DNA from: Penelope pileata
Taxonomy: Eukaryota > Chordata > Aves > Galliformes > Cracidae
DNA length: 64,000 nucleotides
Assembly (NCBI GenBank): GCA_013396635.1
Contig: WBMW01002316.1
Coordinates: 180,319 to 244,318, forward strand
Reading direction: 5' to 3'
Shown here one piece after another: positions 13,501 through 26,564 of this stretch. Within the stretch, counting starts at the first letter, position 1. Each line of letters begins with the position of its first letter. The notes beneath the pieces were generated by a model. It was not told where the DNA came from and ran no database searches. It saw only the letters and a list, made by a program, of their open reading frames with translations. Position numbers and translations under genes: made by a program.

Positions 13501-15511
13501 TGTGTTTTCATCATGGGCATCTCGAGGGAAAACATAGGAGCCCTCCTGATGAGGTGGACCACAGTCTTTCCCCTGAACAAGTATTGAGTGCACATCCCAC
13601 TAAATTGCTGTTCAGATATTTCCTGTTTTCGAGAGGGGGAAATCAAGTCCTTCTTATACTTAAATATTAAAACTCAACTGTACTTTTTTGCTGGAAGCTT
13701 GGAGTGGAGCCGTAGGGCTGCTGTTGCCAGTGGGTGGAAATGGGGCCAGATATCGACCAGCCTATGACACCATGCTGCTAATATGGCCCACCGCCATGCC
13801 AAAGGCCTTGCCAGTACACACACAGCTGCAGGGAAATTCTCCTGGAGGCCAGGAGCACGGATGAGTTCTGAAGTGCCTTTCTCTCTCCAGTGATGACTAA
13901 ACACCTGAAGCTAGGTGATAAGATCTCAGTGCGAGATCGGTTGCTTAAGGTCTTGGAGGAATCTGCACAACTCAGACCGAAAGACCCAAGTTTCTTGAGT
14001 CTTTACCTACTGCTCAAACAACAAACCTGTTGGCCAACCAATTTGATTTTGGTTTTAAGCTTGCCACAGTGACTGACCAGTTTGCCAGGCCTTTACCACT
14101 GGTTTCCATTCATGTGAAATTTAACCTATATGCAAACTTTCATCACGGGTTACTCAATGCATGTAACTCCCCCACGTCTGCACCAGCTTCTTGCAGGTGA
14201 TCCAGTCATCATTTCGACAGCAATGTTTGTATTGACCCAATGAAAATAAGTCTGCTCATGAAAACAGACTCTGCAGACCGATAGCATCTCATACGCTCAT
14301 GTGTAGCCCGGAAAAATAAAAGGGCATTATCAGCAGTTCCTGCCCCGTGATTTGCATCTGGGAGCCTTGCTGGCTGATGCTGTGGTGCTGAGGTAGCCAT
14401 GGAAGCTGATATTTCCTGCTCCCTGGGCTCAGCTCTGTTACTCAGACAGGTGGTGTACGTAACCACGCTTGTTTTCAAAGTGGAAGCTGAAGAGGGTTGG
14501 CAGTGCAGGAAATGCAAGCCAATAAATACAGCTATAGATGTCAAGCTGAGGCAAAGGAAACAGATACAGCTGCCTCTAACGCAGCTGCTGTCTTATAGAC
14601 TCATACAGAACACAACACAGCTCTAGTTGTCTGTAATGGTAGCTATTGTAGAGGAAAATAAGCACCCTAACATCTTCCTCACTATATCTGCAACTACAGG
14701 AAGGGAGAATAAAGATTTTAGATTGTACTTTTGTCTTGGAGACACCAAATATGCAGTGACACTTTCACTCTCCTCGAAGAAGCCACCATTCCCAGAAGTT
14801 CAGACAGTTCATAAGCTGCTTGCATGACGTAGTCACTTCAAGAAGTTTTCAAAAATTTGGAATAATATAAAGAAATTATACATCATTTTTCTTTTATTCT
14901 GCCTTGTTTGCTCTCCCTGCAGTATCTCGGAGATAAGTGACATTTGGGCACAGACATTTAAGAGCTTGGTATAAGAGTCTCTATCACAGGATATATTTGA
15001 TAACAGAAGAGGTGTCTGGGAGTCTGTGACCTTTAGTGTAATAAAAGAGTGGGATAACGAGGATCAAATCTAAATCCTGAGAGCCCACAGGGAGCAGGGC
15101 TGTTGCTGGGCCTTGGCGGAGGAGCCCCCTGCAGCTCTCTGTCCCAGCTGGATGTGCCACATGAGCATCTTTTCCACTCTGCCCCATTCCTTTTGGTCAA
15201 AGCCAGTGTGGGTGGCACAAGGCTGCACTGGCTCTGAAAGATATCCCACACACTGGCCTGAAGACAAAAGAAAAATGTGGTGCTCTCTGTCTCCAGAGAG
15301 GCACCTGCGGCACACTGGTCTGTGTCAGTGTTTATCCAAAAACCAGGCTACCCAACATGCTTGCCTACAGAGAAGATGAGAGAAGACACACGCCAGATGC
15401 ACTGCTGAGCACACCACTCACTGGGGTTCAGTGCAACGGCGTGAGCATGGCATGGAGCCCCTCACAGCACAGGGCAAAACTTGTCCAGTCCCTATATTAA
15501 CCTCAGCCTCT
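10600..15511. other. Intergenic, nothing recognised
   Basis: Mixed-composition single-copy-looking sequence with no supported exons, RNA genes or named repeats. Confidence 0.6.
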
Positions 15512-15812
15512 GGAAAGAAAGAGAGAGAAATAAAGAGAGAGAGAAATAAAGAGAGAGAGAAAGAAAGAGAGAGAGAGAGAGAGAAAGAGAGAAAGAGAGA
15601 AGGAAAGAGAGAAGGAAAGAGAGAGAGAAAGAGAGAAAAAGAGAGAAAGCAAGAAGGGAAGAGAGAAGGAAAGAGAGAAAGAGAAAGAGAGAGAAAGGCA
15701 GAAAGAGAGAGAGACAGAGAAAGAAAGGAAGAAAAAGAAAGAAAGGAAGAAAAAAGGAAGGAAGGAGAAGAGAGAGAAAGAAAGAAAGAGAGAGGAAGAG
15801 AGAAAAAGAAAA
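15512..15812. repeat. 300-bp polypurine GA/GAAA tract
   Basis: Long (GA)n/(GAAA)n/(GGAA)n low-complexity sequence with very few pyrimidine interruptions on the plus strand. Both strands are open over long stretches only because of composition. Polypurine tracts with mirror symmetry can form triplex DNA. Confidence 0.95.
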
Positions 15813-17212
15813 TGCTTTGGAAGCAGTTAAGACATCCATAAGCCAGTGGCCACGTTAACTCTGTAAACCTTGGTGTACCGTTCTCAATACAGGGCAATAA
15901 AACCTTCTGGGAAACAGGAGCTCAGTGTCCTTTAACAAAAACAAACAAAACCTCCCTGAGTTATTTTAGAAACCTGAATAGTGCTGCACAAATATATTTT
16001 CCTCCTCCCAAAGGCAGGTCACAGCAGACTTAATTATCAGAGGCCAGAATGGAAGGAACATAAAAATAAATCCTTTCAAAGTTTGCTCTCATTACCACAT
16101 TTGGCATATTTAAATACAAACACCATCTGTGTTTATCGTGCAACGCAGCGATAGCTGCTGTCCGATCTCGCAGGGACACCGGTGTTTATGAAGTGTTACA
16201 GGAAGGGGCACATGGCGATGCTTCCTCGGAAACTGAGCTCCCCTGAAGTTATTTGCTCAGCCAGCAGATGCCTGTGTAGATGGGAGGTGCTTTTGCCAAG
16301 GAAAGGATTGCCATGGAAGGAAAACAAAGCCTCCAGCTTTGCTCTGATGGCAGCTCCTTCCAACGACCCCAAGGAGGCAAATAGTGGGGAAAAGCCACAG
16401 CAATTAATCAAGCTGTAAAAGACACTTGGTGCTTTTGAAATCAAAAAGAGAAGGAGGAGTGCCTGAAGAGTGCTGGGGCAACCTCGCTGCCCTACAGCCT
16501 TGCAGGCAGAGCGGGACTGTGCTGGGCAATCCTCATCTAAGCACACCCGCTCCCCGGTGTGGTCTGCACCCAGTCCCAGCGCTGTGTCCTTGAGGCTGTC
16601 CCTGTCCCTCAAATCCAATGTGACATCCCCAAGAGACACACAGGAGTTCTATGGGCAAATGGGAGGTGGTGGTGCCCCTGCTCTCCTACAGCATGGGCTG
16701 CTTCTATGGGGAAACAGAAGACAGTGATCAGAGCAGAACTAGGATATGCCCTGGTAAAAGCCACAAAGCAAAGCTGCCAAGGGATGATGGCCTCATCACA
16801 AACTTTTCCAGATACCATTATTTAGCTAAACAAAGGCATCTGGAGTCCTCCAATTGGAGCCAAGTCGTCCCATGGGCCTGGATCCAGGGCATGAGCCCAG
16901 CAACGTATCCTCTGAAAGCAAAGCCAGCCACCACCTGGGACTCAAGCCCATAGGTAGTGAAGGACCCACCCTCCCACCACAGCATCAGGACCTGAGTTTG
17001 GTTCTCCCCTGACAGCAGATGAGACTTAGGCAGACTGCTCATATCGAAGTCTCAGTGTGTGGTTTGCTTCACCGTGTGAAAGAGCTGTTTGAATAATTTT
17101 ATAAAATGTCAAGTATTTTTAGATGATAGGAGTAATTACGTGAAGATACAAGAAGATCTTTGAAGCTTTAAAAAAAAAATAAATGTAGATGTCGAAAATA
17201 GGTTACATCACC

Positions 17213-17300
17213 TAAACCTGAACAGCATCTGATCAGGGGTGGGACTCAATGATCCTTGTGGGTCCCTTCCAGCTTGGGATGTTCGATGATTCTGTGATCT
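17213..17300 (+). mobile_element. CR1 LINE 3' end fragment
   Basis: Matches the CR1 3' tail: CATCTGATCAGGGGTGGGAC, a TGATCCTTGTGGGTCCCTTC block, and a final GATGATTCTGTGATC. Severely 5'-truncated copy, plus orientation. Confidence 0.85.
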
Positions 17301-18758
17301 CCACTGCTCTAACAGCCTTTGTCCAATACCAGTGGAGGTAATGAAGATGGGTGCTGGCATTATTCACACCAGAATTTGGCTCATTATCTCCCTTCTTGCA
17401 GAGGTGACATTGCATGGTCTGATGTGTAACAGAAACACATTGAACCATGTAAAGACATTTCAATTAAAACTAAAACAGAAGCAAAAGCCACAGATTAATG
17501 TTAATTTGTTCAATTCCAGACTGATGAGTTTATGAGAATCAGGAGCACAAAGGTTAGCAAAAATGCAGGCAGAACTTTCGTCGTATAAACTCTCTCATCA
17601 ATAATGTGTTCCCACTGTTTAATTTCAATTTTCCTTTCCTTAATTTCCTCTCATTTACCGTTATTACGCTGCCAGTGTGTTTGCCTAAGCAATTTTTCTC
17701 CATCAGTGATGTTTTCTCTCCTCAGAATCTATCGACAGACTATTTTCACTTCTGCCCACACAGCGTTGTATCTTTGACAAACTCTACTTATGTTTGGGAC
17801 TTTTCCCTCACAGGCCACTCTCTCTGGTCTTCTCCCAGTGCTGTTGTTTTACCCTGGACTCTGTCGAGATGGTGGTGTCAGACCCCAAGGCAGCCGAGCA
17901 GAAGCTGTGAAGGCACCAAGGACAACCTGCGTGGAAAGCACCCTGGCCCACAGCCAGAGAGGCAATTTTCAGCCTGTGCTTAACTTTAAGCACATGAGTA
18001 ATCCTACTTGCTTTATGGAGATTACACATGCCCTTAAAATAAAACCTTGCTCAGCTGCAGTGCTGGAGTGGGACCAGAGTGCTCTGCCTACTCTGCATCA
18101 AGCTTATTATAAAAGCAATTTTCACCTGTTTTTCTGTTACATAATGCATGTGTGTGAATGGCATTACAAGTGTGTTTTCTTGCAGACATTTTTCTGATTT
18201 GCTGCCCACTGTCACTCCTGCATCTCCAGGTGCACTCTCGTATTTGTGCTTCTCCTCCCTGCAGAAGTTTGGGGCTTATGTGTGCTCCAATAACTGGCTC
18301 ACGTTCTTCCAAGTTAAGCAACAATTGTTGTTATTTTCTATTCTGATTAAAAAGAGCAATTGGAAAATGGGGATGGGGAAAGGGAAGGGGGAGGGGGAAT
18401 AAGATAGCTTTGGCAGTGGGGTTGCACTGAGAATATATGACTAATGCCGGGAATGTAGGTGAAGAGCTCCCCATAGCTGGTAGGAAGCTGGGAAGCGTGG
18501 CACTGGTTTCCTGGGGGGGTTCTGCCGTGTCACTGGATGATTTTGTGCAAACTCCAAGACTTTTTCCAGTGGCTGAGGAAGCCCTCATGTCCCTATTGCA
18601 GAGGGCCTCCCTGGTATCTATGAGGACAGCAGTCCTCTCCTGTCTCCACAGAGATGTTCACAGGACCTCTTTTTTCTCCTGTAGTCAACCATTGATTTCT
18701 GTGAAGTGTGTGAAACTGAGCTCTGTGACACATTGGCTCACATCAGTCACTACCTGAT

Positions 18759-18800
18759 AGTGCAGTAATAAGGAGGAATGACCTCCTTATTACATGCTCT
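18759..18800. other. Perfect 12-bp stem hairpin
   Basis: GTAATAAGGAGG (18765-18776) and CCTCCTTATTAC (18782-18793) are perfect inverted repeats around a 5-nt AATGA loop. With a one-base bulge and one mismatch the pairing extends to AGTGCA/TGCTCT, giving about 17 pairs. Function unknown; too short for a typical pre-miRNA as seen. Confidence 0.6.
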
Positions 18801-19365
18801 CCTGCTTAAGCCATGGAACTGCAGGAGTCCCATTTCTGTAGCAAACAAAGCTGAAAAGAGACCTTTTTGAGAAAAGAATGGTTATCCCAAGGTAATTGAT
18901 GAGTTATGTAGAGTTGTACCATGCTAATCCCATTCTGGTTCCTTTAACTGAACAACTCTGACAAAACCAGGGAGATCTAAGGTGTTAAGTGCCCATGAAG
19001 ACTGATCTGCTCTATTTAGGTGTCCAAGTGTGGGCTGAAGGAGTGTGACATTCCTTGTACAGATTTACGATTTTGGCCATGTTTTCTGATGAAAACGTGC
19101 AACAAAGAGCTGAGCCTCTTCACACCCAGTGGTACAGCACTGGTAAGGCAGATGGTGGCAGCTGCTCCAAATAGCACAAGCTGAATACACGACAACCATG
19201 GTATGAAAGAAGAACAGCATCAGTGTGTTTGAACTCCAAGACACCGCGTGAGCAGATGCAATGCTTGCCACGGGCTTCATCTGCTCTGGTAAGACAGTGC
19301 TTCTGTCAGGCATGTTTTATTGTGAATTGAGACCTCATAATTCTCATGTTTTTGAGAAAAGAGGC

Positions 19366-19385
19366 CAAAAAAAAAAAAAAAAAAA
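19366..19385. repeat. Poly(A) run
   Basis: Uninterrupted run of about 19 A on the plus strand. No upstream processed-gene sequence was recognised, so it is a simple homopolymer. Confidence 0.85.
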
Positions 19386-22300
19386 GACAGTGGGTATGAT
19401 TGCTCCTTCTGTCTCTTTGGTACCAGAACCAGTTTTCACTCGGTTGTCTTCAACCAAGTGTGAGGAAAGCAAAGAGGAGCAATGGACCCCAAAGACTGCA
19501 ACTTTATGTGCGAACTGAACATGTACAGGGCATCTTGTCTCGTCTTTGAGGACAAGTGACACAGCACAGCTCACATCTGTGTGCTAACCTGGCTTCACCT
19601 ACAGCTAAAGTATAGATCCTACAGTCCATCGGGACTATACATCCATAGGGTCCATTGGGAACAATCCTTGGTCTACACTGTCCCTGAACCGTGCCTAGAC
19701 ATTTGCTACATAGAGAAGTAGCTGCCAAGGTCCAAAACTGTGCAGGGAGTGTGCTGACAAGCATCTCACCAGGACAGCTGCACGCTGGTGGTCAAAGCTC
19801 GTGTCCTGTCCCTGGCTAGTTTACTGGTATAGGTGCAGACAGAGACCAAAAGGATGCCCAGGAGGAGATGGGCTGTGTTGGAAACAGTCTATGATGGTGG
19901 TGTTGGTGTGAAGCCATAGCTGGAAAGGCAAACCAAGCCACCACCCCCACATTTTGTTTGAGCAACTGAGAGGTGAGCTGCTGACCCCTGAAGAATGAGG
20001 ATACATCAGGCTGGGTGGAACATGCAGAGTGGAGGAGGGATGGCTGTGCACACAATGGCCAACTGGACCAGCCATGCACACAGGGGATGGATGGACCATT
20101 TCTTTAAGAAAAACCATCCTCTGGCTCGGAGCCCAAACCCCCAAATCTCCTCTGAAGTAAGACGCCCTCACAGCACTGCACATGCCTTACATACTTTTTT
20201 TCCCTCAAGGAAGTTTTGTGATGATTAATGAATTATGAAGGTCAACTTTGGAGTCTTTAGCTTGCACTGCACTCCAAATAAAACAAAATCCAGAAGAGTT
20301 CCAGCTAAAAGTGTCATAGCAAATGCATCCAGTTTACTTTATTTATAATTATGCTCACAATGGCCTTATTAAGTCAATTCTTCAAATAAACAGAACTTGA
20401 GACTGTTTGTGAAATGCTGGGATTTTCTGTCCTAAAACATTTGCTGCCTATTTCTAAAGGGCCTTTTAGGTAAAGCTAGAGCACGTCCAGATCTGTATCC
20501 GTTTCCTGGAAATTGCTTAAACATTCTTCAAAAATGCAGAAATCTGTGCCTTTAACACCCAAGGAAAACCTAAAGCTAAAACAAATGAGGCCGGGTAGCC
20601 TCTAGCTGAGAGAAATTCAGTAAATCTCCCCTGCACACGAACTACGTTGGTATGCGTGACTGGAAAGCTTGCTGACAGCAGACAGAGAAGTTGACGGTAA
20701 GTCTGCATAGGTCCCACAAACAGTGCTTGATGTTACATAAAGCAACACGGCTATTTCACCAGCGTGACTCTTCTAGTGACATGCCCATTGAATAAATAGC
20801 TGGACTCCATCTTCCCCCCCAACTGCAGATGATCTGGACAGGAATTTCCTTGCAATGGTCTGTCCCACTAGATGGATAATAATTGATATCCTTGGGGAAT
20901 CTTCTTTTTCATGACAAGCATGAAGAAGCACTAGCAATATCCCCAGGATAACCATGAGATGCGATCCTTGTCAAATATTTCCTTAAAGTCTGATGTCTCA
21001 CCTCCTCTCTGACAATAAGAGGCAAACCGCACCCGGATGTCCAGCGGTTTCCTACGGGCAGCATTAGACCTTTTCCAGTCTGGCTTCTTTGGGGCTTTTA
21101 TTTTTGTCGCCATCTTCTCCCCTCTTGAAAGAAGTCAGAGAATGAAGTTCAGCTCAGTTCGGCTGCTAAGAGTGCTCCATAGCATTTATTGCTGCTTCCT
21201 TGCTCCCCTGCTCCTCAGCCCATCACAGCCTTAATGTCCCTCTGGACAAGCGCATGTCCTGCCTCAGTTTGTTTAAGCCACACTTACCTGACTTGAAGGA
21301 TGCAGCTGAGGTCATAAGAACCTCCACTGAACTTTTGCTACGCTGCTGTTGTATGAGATGTAGCTATCCCATCCCATTCATTTATAGTGACTATTACTTT
21401 TCTAGAAGGAAAGAAAGGTCCAGCAGCTCCAAATGCATGCTGGAAACATGGCTGGACTTCATGAATACCTGTCTTTAGCTCCTGTTATAGATGTCATGAT
21501 ATAACCCATCACCTGTGCCTCTTTTGCTGATTTTGGTCTTTCCACTACATGAATAGAGCCATAAAAGGTTGTGGGTTTTGGATTAAAGCTGCCCTAGACT
21601 ACCATTTGCCTCTCACAGAAGTAGCACACCTCGCTGGAGACTAATCTCCTTCCAGACCTGAGGAAAAGAGAAGAAATAAGCACCAGAGCTGTAACATAAA
21701 GTCTGGCTTGCAAGAGAGGCTTGAGAAAAGATTTTGATGAGGCCACAAATGGGAAAAGCCTTCCCAACCACCCTTTCTGGTCTTAAATGATAACCACACG
21801 ACCCCAGCAATGAACAACCAAGGTGACAAGTCTTTAGGACATGTGACTTTGAACAGCCTTCAGAGCCACAGATCTTTGTGGCTGCTCACATCTGCGCCCA
21901 CCACACAGCTTGTGTGTCATCCCAGGGGACGCACTTCCTGGAGCCCTTGCATAGGACCCTTCTGGCTTTGTGCTTGAAGGTTTTGCAGAGCACAGTCTCC
22001 ATACAAAGGGTAAATTTATAGCTAGGTTGTTTTATATTTAGCTGGGGAAATAATCAAACACTATTACAGCCTCTTAAGGATCATCTTAATTATTGCAAAC
22101 GCACAAATTCGAAGCACCTGGAATCTAAGCACCTCCTTGTACTTAGTGGTTTTGATCTCAATTCCGTGGATTCCTCGGCCTTATCCTTCACTTAACCACT
22201 TAACTGAGATACATCAGACTTCTTCCTTGCCATGCTGAAGGACAGAGCTGGATGCCAAACACTCTTATTCCTGCAAATATGTAGGAATTGTTGCTTATCC

Positions 22301-24752
22301 GTTAGCTAACCACATATGCAAGACAGCAACGTCTGGTTTTACACCGATGATTACACAGAACACACCTTCCTTCCTAGCTAGCATTGACTCTGTACTCAAC
22401 AAGCTGTATCTGCCAGGATGGTGCCCATTGTGTGCACTCACTGCTGCTGAGCTGTGCCAGAGCATGGGCACCCTGACCTCTGGGCATCGCTCCAAACACT
22501 TCACGTCTTGGGAACAGCTGCAATGACCTGCGCATGTGCCCTGAAAGAACACCAGGCTGCATCCTGTGCTGTCTGGATTTGTTAGCAATGAAAACACGCA
22601 GAATCTGCTGAAGCTTCTTTTCTCTAACTCTCATACTGCTGACAGGAAGGCTAAACCTGGGCTACAAAGCATGATGACGTGCTTGATTGTATTAATTATG
22701 ATGCCTTCAGGACCTGATACATTTCTCCTTCTGCTATTCAGGAAGATTTAAAATTCTCCAAAAATCTGAGTATTCGTAATTCCAGGAAAAGACACAGATT
22801 AGCCATTCCTGTTCTCACCTTTACAGAGTGTACAGCAGAAGGAAGGGAAAACCTGGCAGGATCGTTGCCTTCCTTGGTTTGCAGAGAGCAAAAGTTGGTG
22901 TGATCCAGAGGGCCCTAAAGCAGTCCTGGTGTGAACTGCAGGCTGTCAGGGAAGAGGGGTTGCTGTGTCAGGCGGGAGTCATCGGAAGAGAGAAAACTCC
23001 ATTGTCAGAGGGTCTTCAACAGCCTCTGAGCTGGAAGATGCATGCTTTCCTGGCAGCAGCAGCAGCAACTGCCTGTTCATGTGGCTTCTGTCTCACCTCG
23101 AGGAGAAAACACTGGCCCTCTCTAAGCCTTTTTTTTTTTTTCTTTTTTTTTTTCCTGTGATGGAAGTTGTGGTTATGAGTAGAATTGGAGTCAGGAAGCC
23201 CGAGCCCTTGCATCCTCCAGATGCAGAGTGGTGCTACTGCATGGACCAGCATGGGGTTCAGTGCTGCCCTTTCCAGGCAGAGGTTAGGCCATGGTCTCAC
23301 TCCGTGGGCTGACACCACCAAACCATGTCCATGACAAAGTGAACATCACTGTTAGGGTTAGCCAAAAAGGTAATAGAGCAGGCTGGGTACAACAGCTGGC
23401 CTTGTCAGAAAAGACCCACAAAAAAATCCTCAAATGAAAAGGAAATATAATGTCCTGATAACAAAATCGAGAATTTTATCAGGCTCATCTGGATGTATAG
23501 GGTAGGAAGTATTTGCTATGCTCTGATTCAGTTAAGTAATGATCTGTACCAGCTGCCGTAAACTGGCTGAGTTCACCCTTTGATTCAGTTATGCCTACGC
23601 ACGCTGCAGTCAGCATCCTTCTGCACAGAGCGATCTGCAGAAAGTTTCTTCCTCCCATGGGGGAGCTCACACGGGCACTGCCATGCAGCCCCTCGTGCAT
23701 GGAGGAAGCACAAGTACACACAGGCAACAGCCACAGCTTGCAGTGAAGTCTCACTTAAAAAATCCTCTTTGCTCTGACGGCTTCCAAGCTCAATCACTGT
23801 CTGCGCTGCCAGGCTGTGCCAGGGGCTGCTTGCTTTTAGCCTCTTTCAGAAAAGTGATGTTTTTCAAGATTTTCAGCATGTTCTGTTCTTTCCAGTCACT
23901 TAGCTGATGGATAGCCACTTCTTTCGAGAGTGACACATACTTCCCCAAGGCATCTTTCATCCACGGAGATGTTCATCACATGCAGACAGCCCTCCTCCTT
24001 GCTCCTGGAGAGAGAACCCCTCAGAGGAAGTTCTGTACCAGCAGCTATTTCTTGCCCTGGATGCAGAGCAGAAAGCAGCCATAGGCAGAGGTCATTTCAA
24101 TTTGCCAGGTTGGCTTGACTGTCTCTGCAGGGCAATGACATTATTGCCATCGGCCTGCCTATTTCGGATCTTTGAGCCCAGGTCCCTGCAACATGGTGCC
24201 ATGAATAACTGTTGCACTTCGGAGGTATTCTGGCCAAATTTAGTGACATCAAAGCAGGTGGAAGGGTCACGGATGACTTGTGTTATGTCTTCCTGTTAGG
24301 AGTTAGGATGTCTTTTACCAGCCTTCAAGGAGAAGAAATGTAGCAGTAAATAGCTCCAGGTTCTGGCCTCCTTTTGTTCTTGATTTTTAACAGCTCTTGT
24401 CCTAATTATAATCATTTGCCATGTGGTTTTAAAGCAATTATGAGTTGACTGTAATGCATGCAGATTACTGATCTCTTTGTGATGCACAAAATTCATTCAC
24501 TCTGCCAGCAATTTCAGACTCTGAACTTCAGCTTGTGACTCACAGCTTTGCGTAAATGATTCTACAGCAAAACCCGTGAAGTAGTAAAGCTTCAGTAAAC
24601 ATTTTTCTTTAACAGATTCTTTGGTGCTATTACTCCTTATAAGGACTCTTTGCCAGAGGAAAAGAAAACACTCCCACACAAACATGGGTAATTTAACTGG
24701 AAACGGTTTATGAGGTAGGCTATTGTTTTATACTTGAGCAGATACGCATTGC

Positions 24753-24832
24753 AAATTACATTTAGTTACAGAAAATTAAAATTAAAAAATCTAAATTACA
24801 TTTAGAAAAAAAAAATTAAAATTAAAAAATCA
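24753..24832. repeat. 40-bp A/T-rich tandem duplication
   Basis: Two adjacent 40-bp copies, each beginning AAATTACATTTAG and ending AAAATTAAAATTAAAAAATC. They differ mainly in the centre. Confidence 0.85.
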
Positions 24833-25759
24833 CATGAACAGAGGTGCATTAGGGAAGCTGAGAGCAAAGCTGTGCCTGGTTCCTCGCCCAAGAGCCACTG
24901 GGACACTTCCTTAGGTGCTGAGTGAGAACTGAGACAGGTCTTGCAGTGGTGGCTGGAGGACATAGCCCAGGAGGAGATGCTGTCAAATTCAGAACATTCA
25001 TTAAAAATTAGCGGCCCCTCCAAAATCACACACTGTCAATGAACCAGGCCAGACCAGCCAAAACAATTAATGGTTTTACTTCATGATCAGTAAAGAGAGT
25101 AAGTGTGCAGCTGTCTCCCAAACTCTGGAGCTGTTGGCAAATTACAAATTAGTTCTATTTTAGCTCCACACAGTGAAGACCTTGCTGCAGTGCAATAAGG
25201 GAACAGAAACACAAGAGCTGCTTGGAAAAGAACAGCACTACAGAGTAAATGAAGCCTTCATCACACAGAGGTCCAGCTAAAACTGGACTCCAAGGCTGAG
25301 GTACAGGAGCAGCTGCTCGGCAGCGTGCAGCCCTACAGCTACATCTCCTCACAGCTGAGGGGCCCCAGGGATGTTCCTAACAGCTCTTCACCCAGAGGGC
25401 TCCTCTCGCAGCAGTCTGTGCTGAGGTTGCACGGCTGTACCATGTCCCAGTTCGCCCTGAGCACAAGCAGACCTGGGGCAGGAGGGAGTAGCACCCAGGG
25501 ACCTGACACTCACCCCACAATGTCCCCAGAGCAAAGCAGAAAGGTGTTCCATAGGAGCTCCTGTTTTGCCAGCCCAGAGAGGGTGTCCAGGAAAGAGAGG
25601 GAGAAAGTGTGCAGGGAGATTCCTGTGTGAGCGCTGGTAGCATAGCAGGGGGTGCATGAGATACTACCATGGACAGCAACTATTGATTTTATTGAGTCAA
25701 ATGGAATTTGATGGGATTTTCTCAAGAAAGTCCTGGAAACTGGATCCAGGCATTATCTT

Positions 25760-26241
25760 GTGTGGCCTCAACCTGGAGCACTGTGTGCAGTTCTGAGCAC
25801 CACAATATAAGAAAGACATAAAACTAGCAGGGAGCATCCAAAGGAGGGCTACAAAGATAGGAAAGGGTCTAGATGCCAAGATTTATGTAGGCCTCATGGC
25901 AGCCTACAGCTTCCTCACAAGGGGAGTGGAGGGGCAGCGTTGAGCTCTGCTCTCTGGGGACAGCGACAGGGCCCGAGGGAACGGCATGGAGCTGTGTCAG
26001 GGGAGGGTCAGGTGGGGGTTAGGAAAAGGTTCTTCACCAGAGGGTGGTGGGCATGGAACAGGCTGCCCAGGGCAGTGGTCACGGCCTCAAGTTGCTGGAA
26101 TTCAAGGGGCGTTGAGACAATGCTCTCAGACATAGGGTTTGGATTTTAGGTGGTCCTGCATGGAGCCAGGAGTTGGACTTGTGTATTCCTTGTTCATCAC
26201 CTGCAGCTTGGGATATTCTATGATGAATTCTATTCTATGAC
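25760..26241 (+). mobile_element. CR1 LINE 3' fragment with internal deletion
   Basis: CR1 3' region: GGAGCACTGTGTGCAGTTCT, AGGCCTCATGGCAGCCTACA, GGTTCTTCACCAGAG, and a tail with TATTCTATGATG. The central part is almost identical to the copy at 31340-32157. Relative to that copy about 50 bp is missing near 25888-25896, between the ATGT and AGGCCTCATGG blocks. Confidence 0.9.
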
Positions 26242-26414
26242 AAATTGTTGTGTCATAATGTGCTTTTGTGTATATCCCTTTCAATTTCAAAGATGGACCA
26301 ACATATCCATGACTTTACATTATCTCAGTTCTCCCCTTTTTCTGCCATATTTCTGACAGCTCTAGATCACAACTTCCTTCTGTTCAGTTATAAAGATTTG
26401 CTAGGAGAGACAGA

Positions 26415-26450
26415 AACCAGGGATCAAACCAGGGATCAAACCAGGGATCA
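26415..26450. repeat. Three perfect copies of a 12-bp unit
   Basis: AACCAGGGATCA repeated three times without change, a small minisatellite about 40 bp from an ATCC microsatellite. Confidence 0.95.
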
Positions 26451-26487
26451 GAGAAATTCAGACAATTAACATCTCAAGCAGATTATT

Positions 26488-26564
26488 TATCCATCTGCCC
26501 GTCTATCCATCCGTCCATCCATCCGTCCATCCATCCATCCATCCATCCATCCATCCATCCATTC
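26488..26564. repeat. (ATCC)n microsatellite
   Basis: Imperfect then pure CCAT repeats with occasional CCGT units. Probably length-polymorphic. Confidence 0.95.

Larger units (their letters stand above)
15813..25759. other. Intergenic with scattered small repeats
   Basis: Holds the CR1 tail at 17213, the hairpin at 18759, a poly(A) run at 19366, a T-rich run near 23130 and the 40-bp duplication at 24753. No gene recognised. A/T-rich stretches around 16020-16140 and 22010-22120 look single-copy. Confidence 0.6.

Noticed and set aside
15418..15897. Open frames of 115-159 codons in the polypurine tract
   Set aside because: Composition artefact: Lys/Glu/Arg or Phe/Leu/Ser repeats only.
16020..16140. 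Possible conserved non-coding element (A/T-rich, unique-looking)
   Set aside because: Conservation cannot be judged from one sequence; nothing specific supports it.
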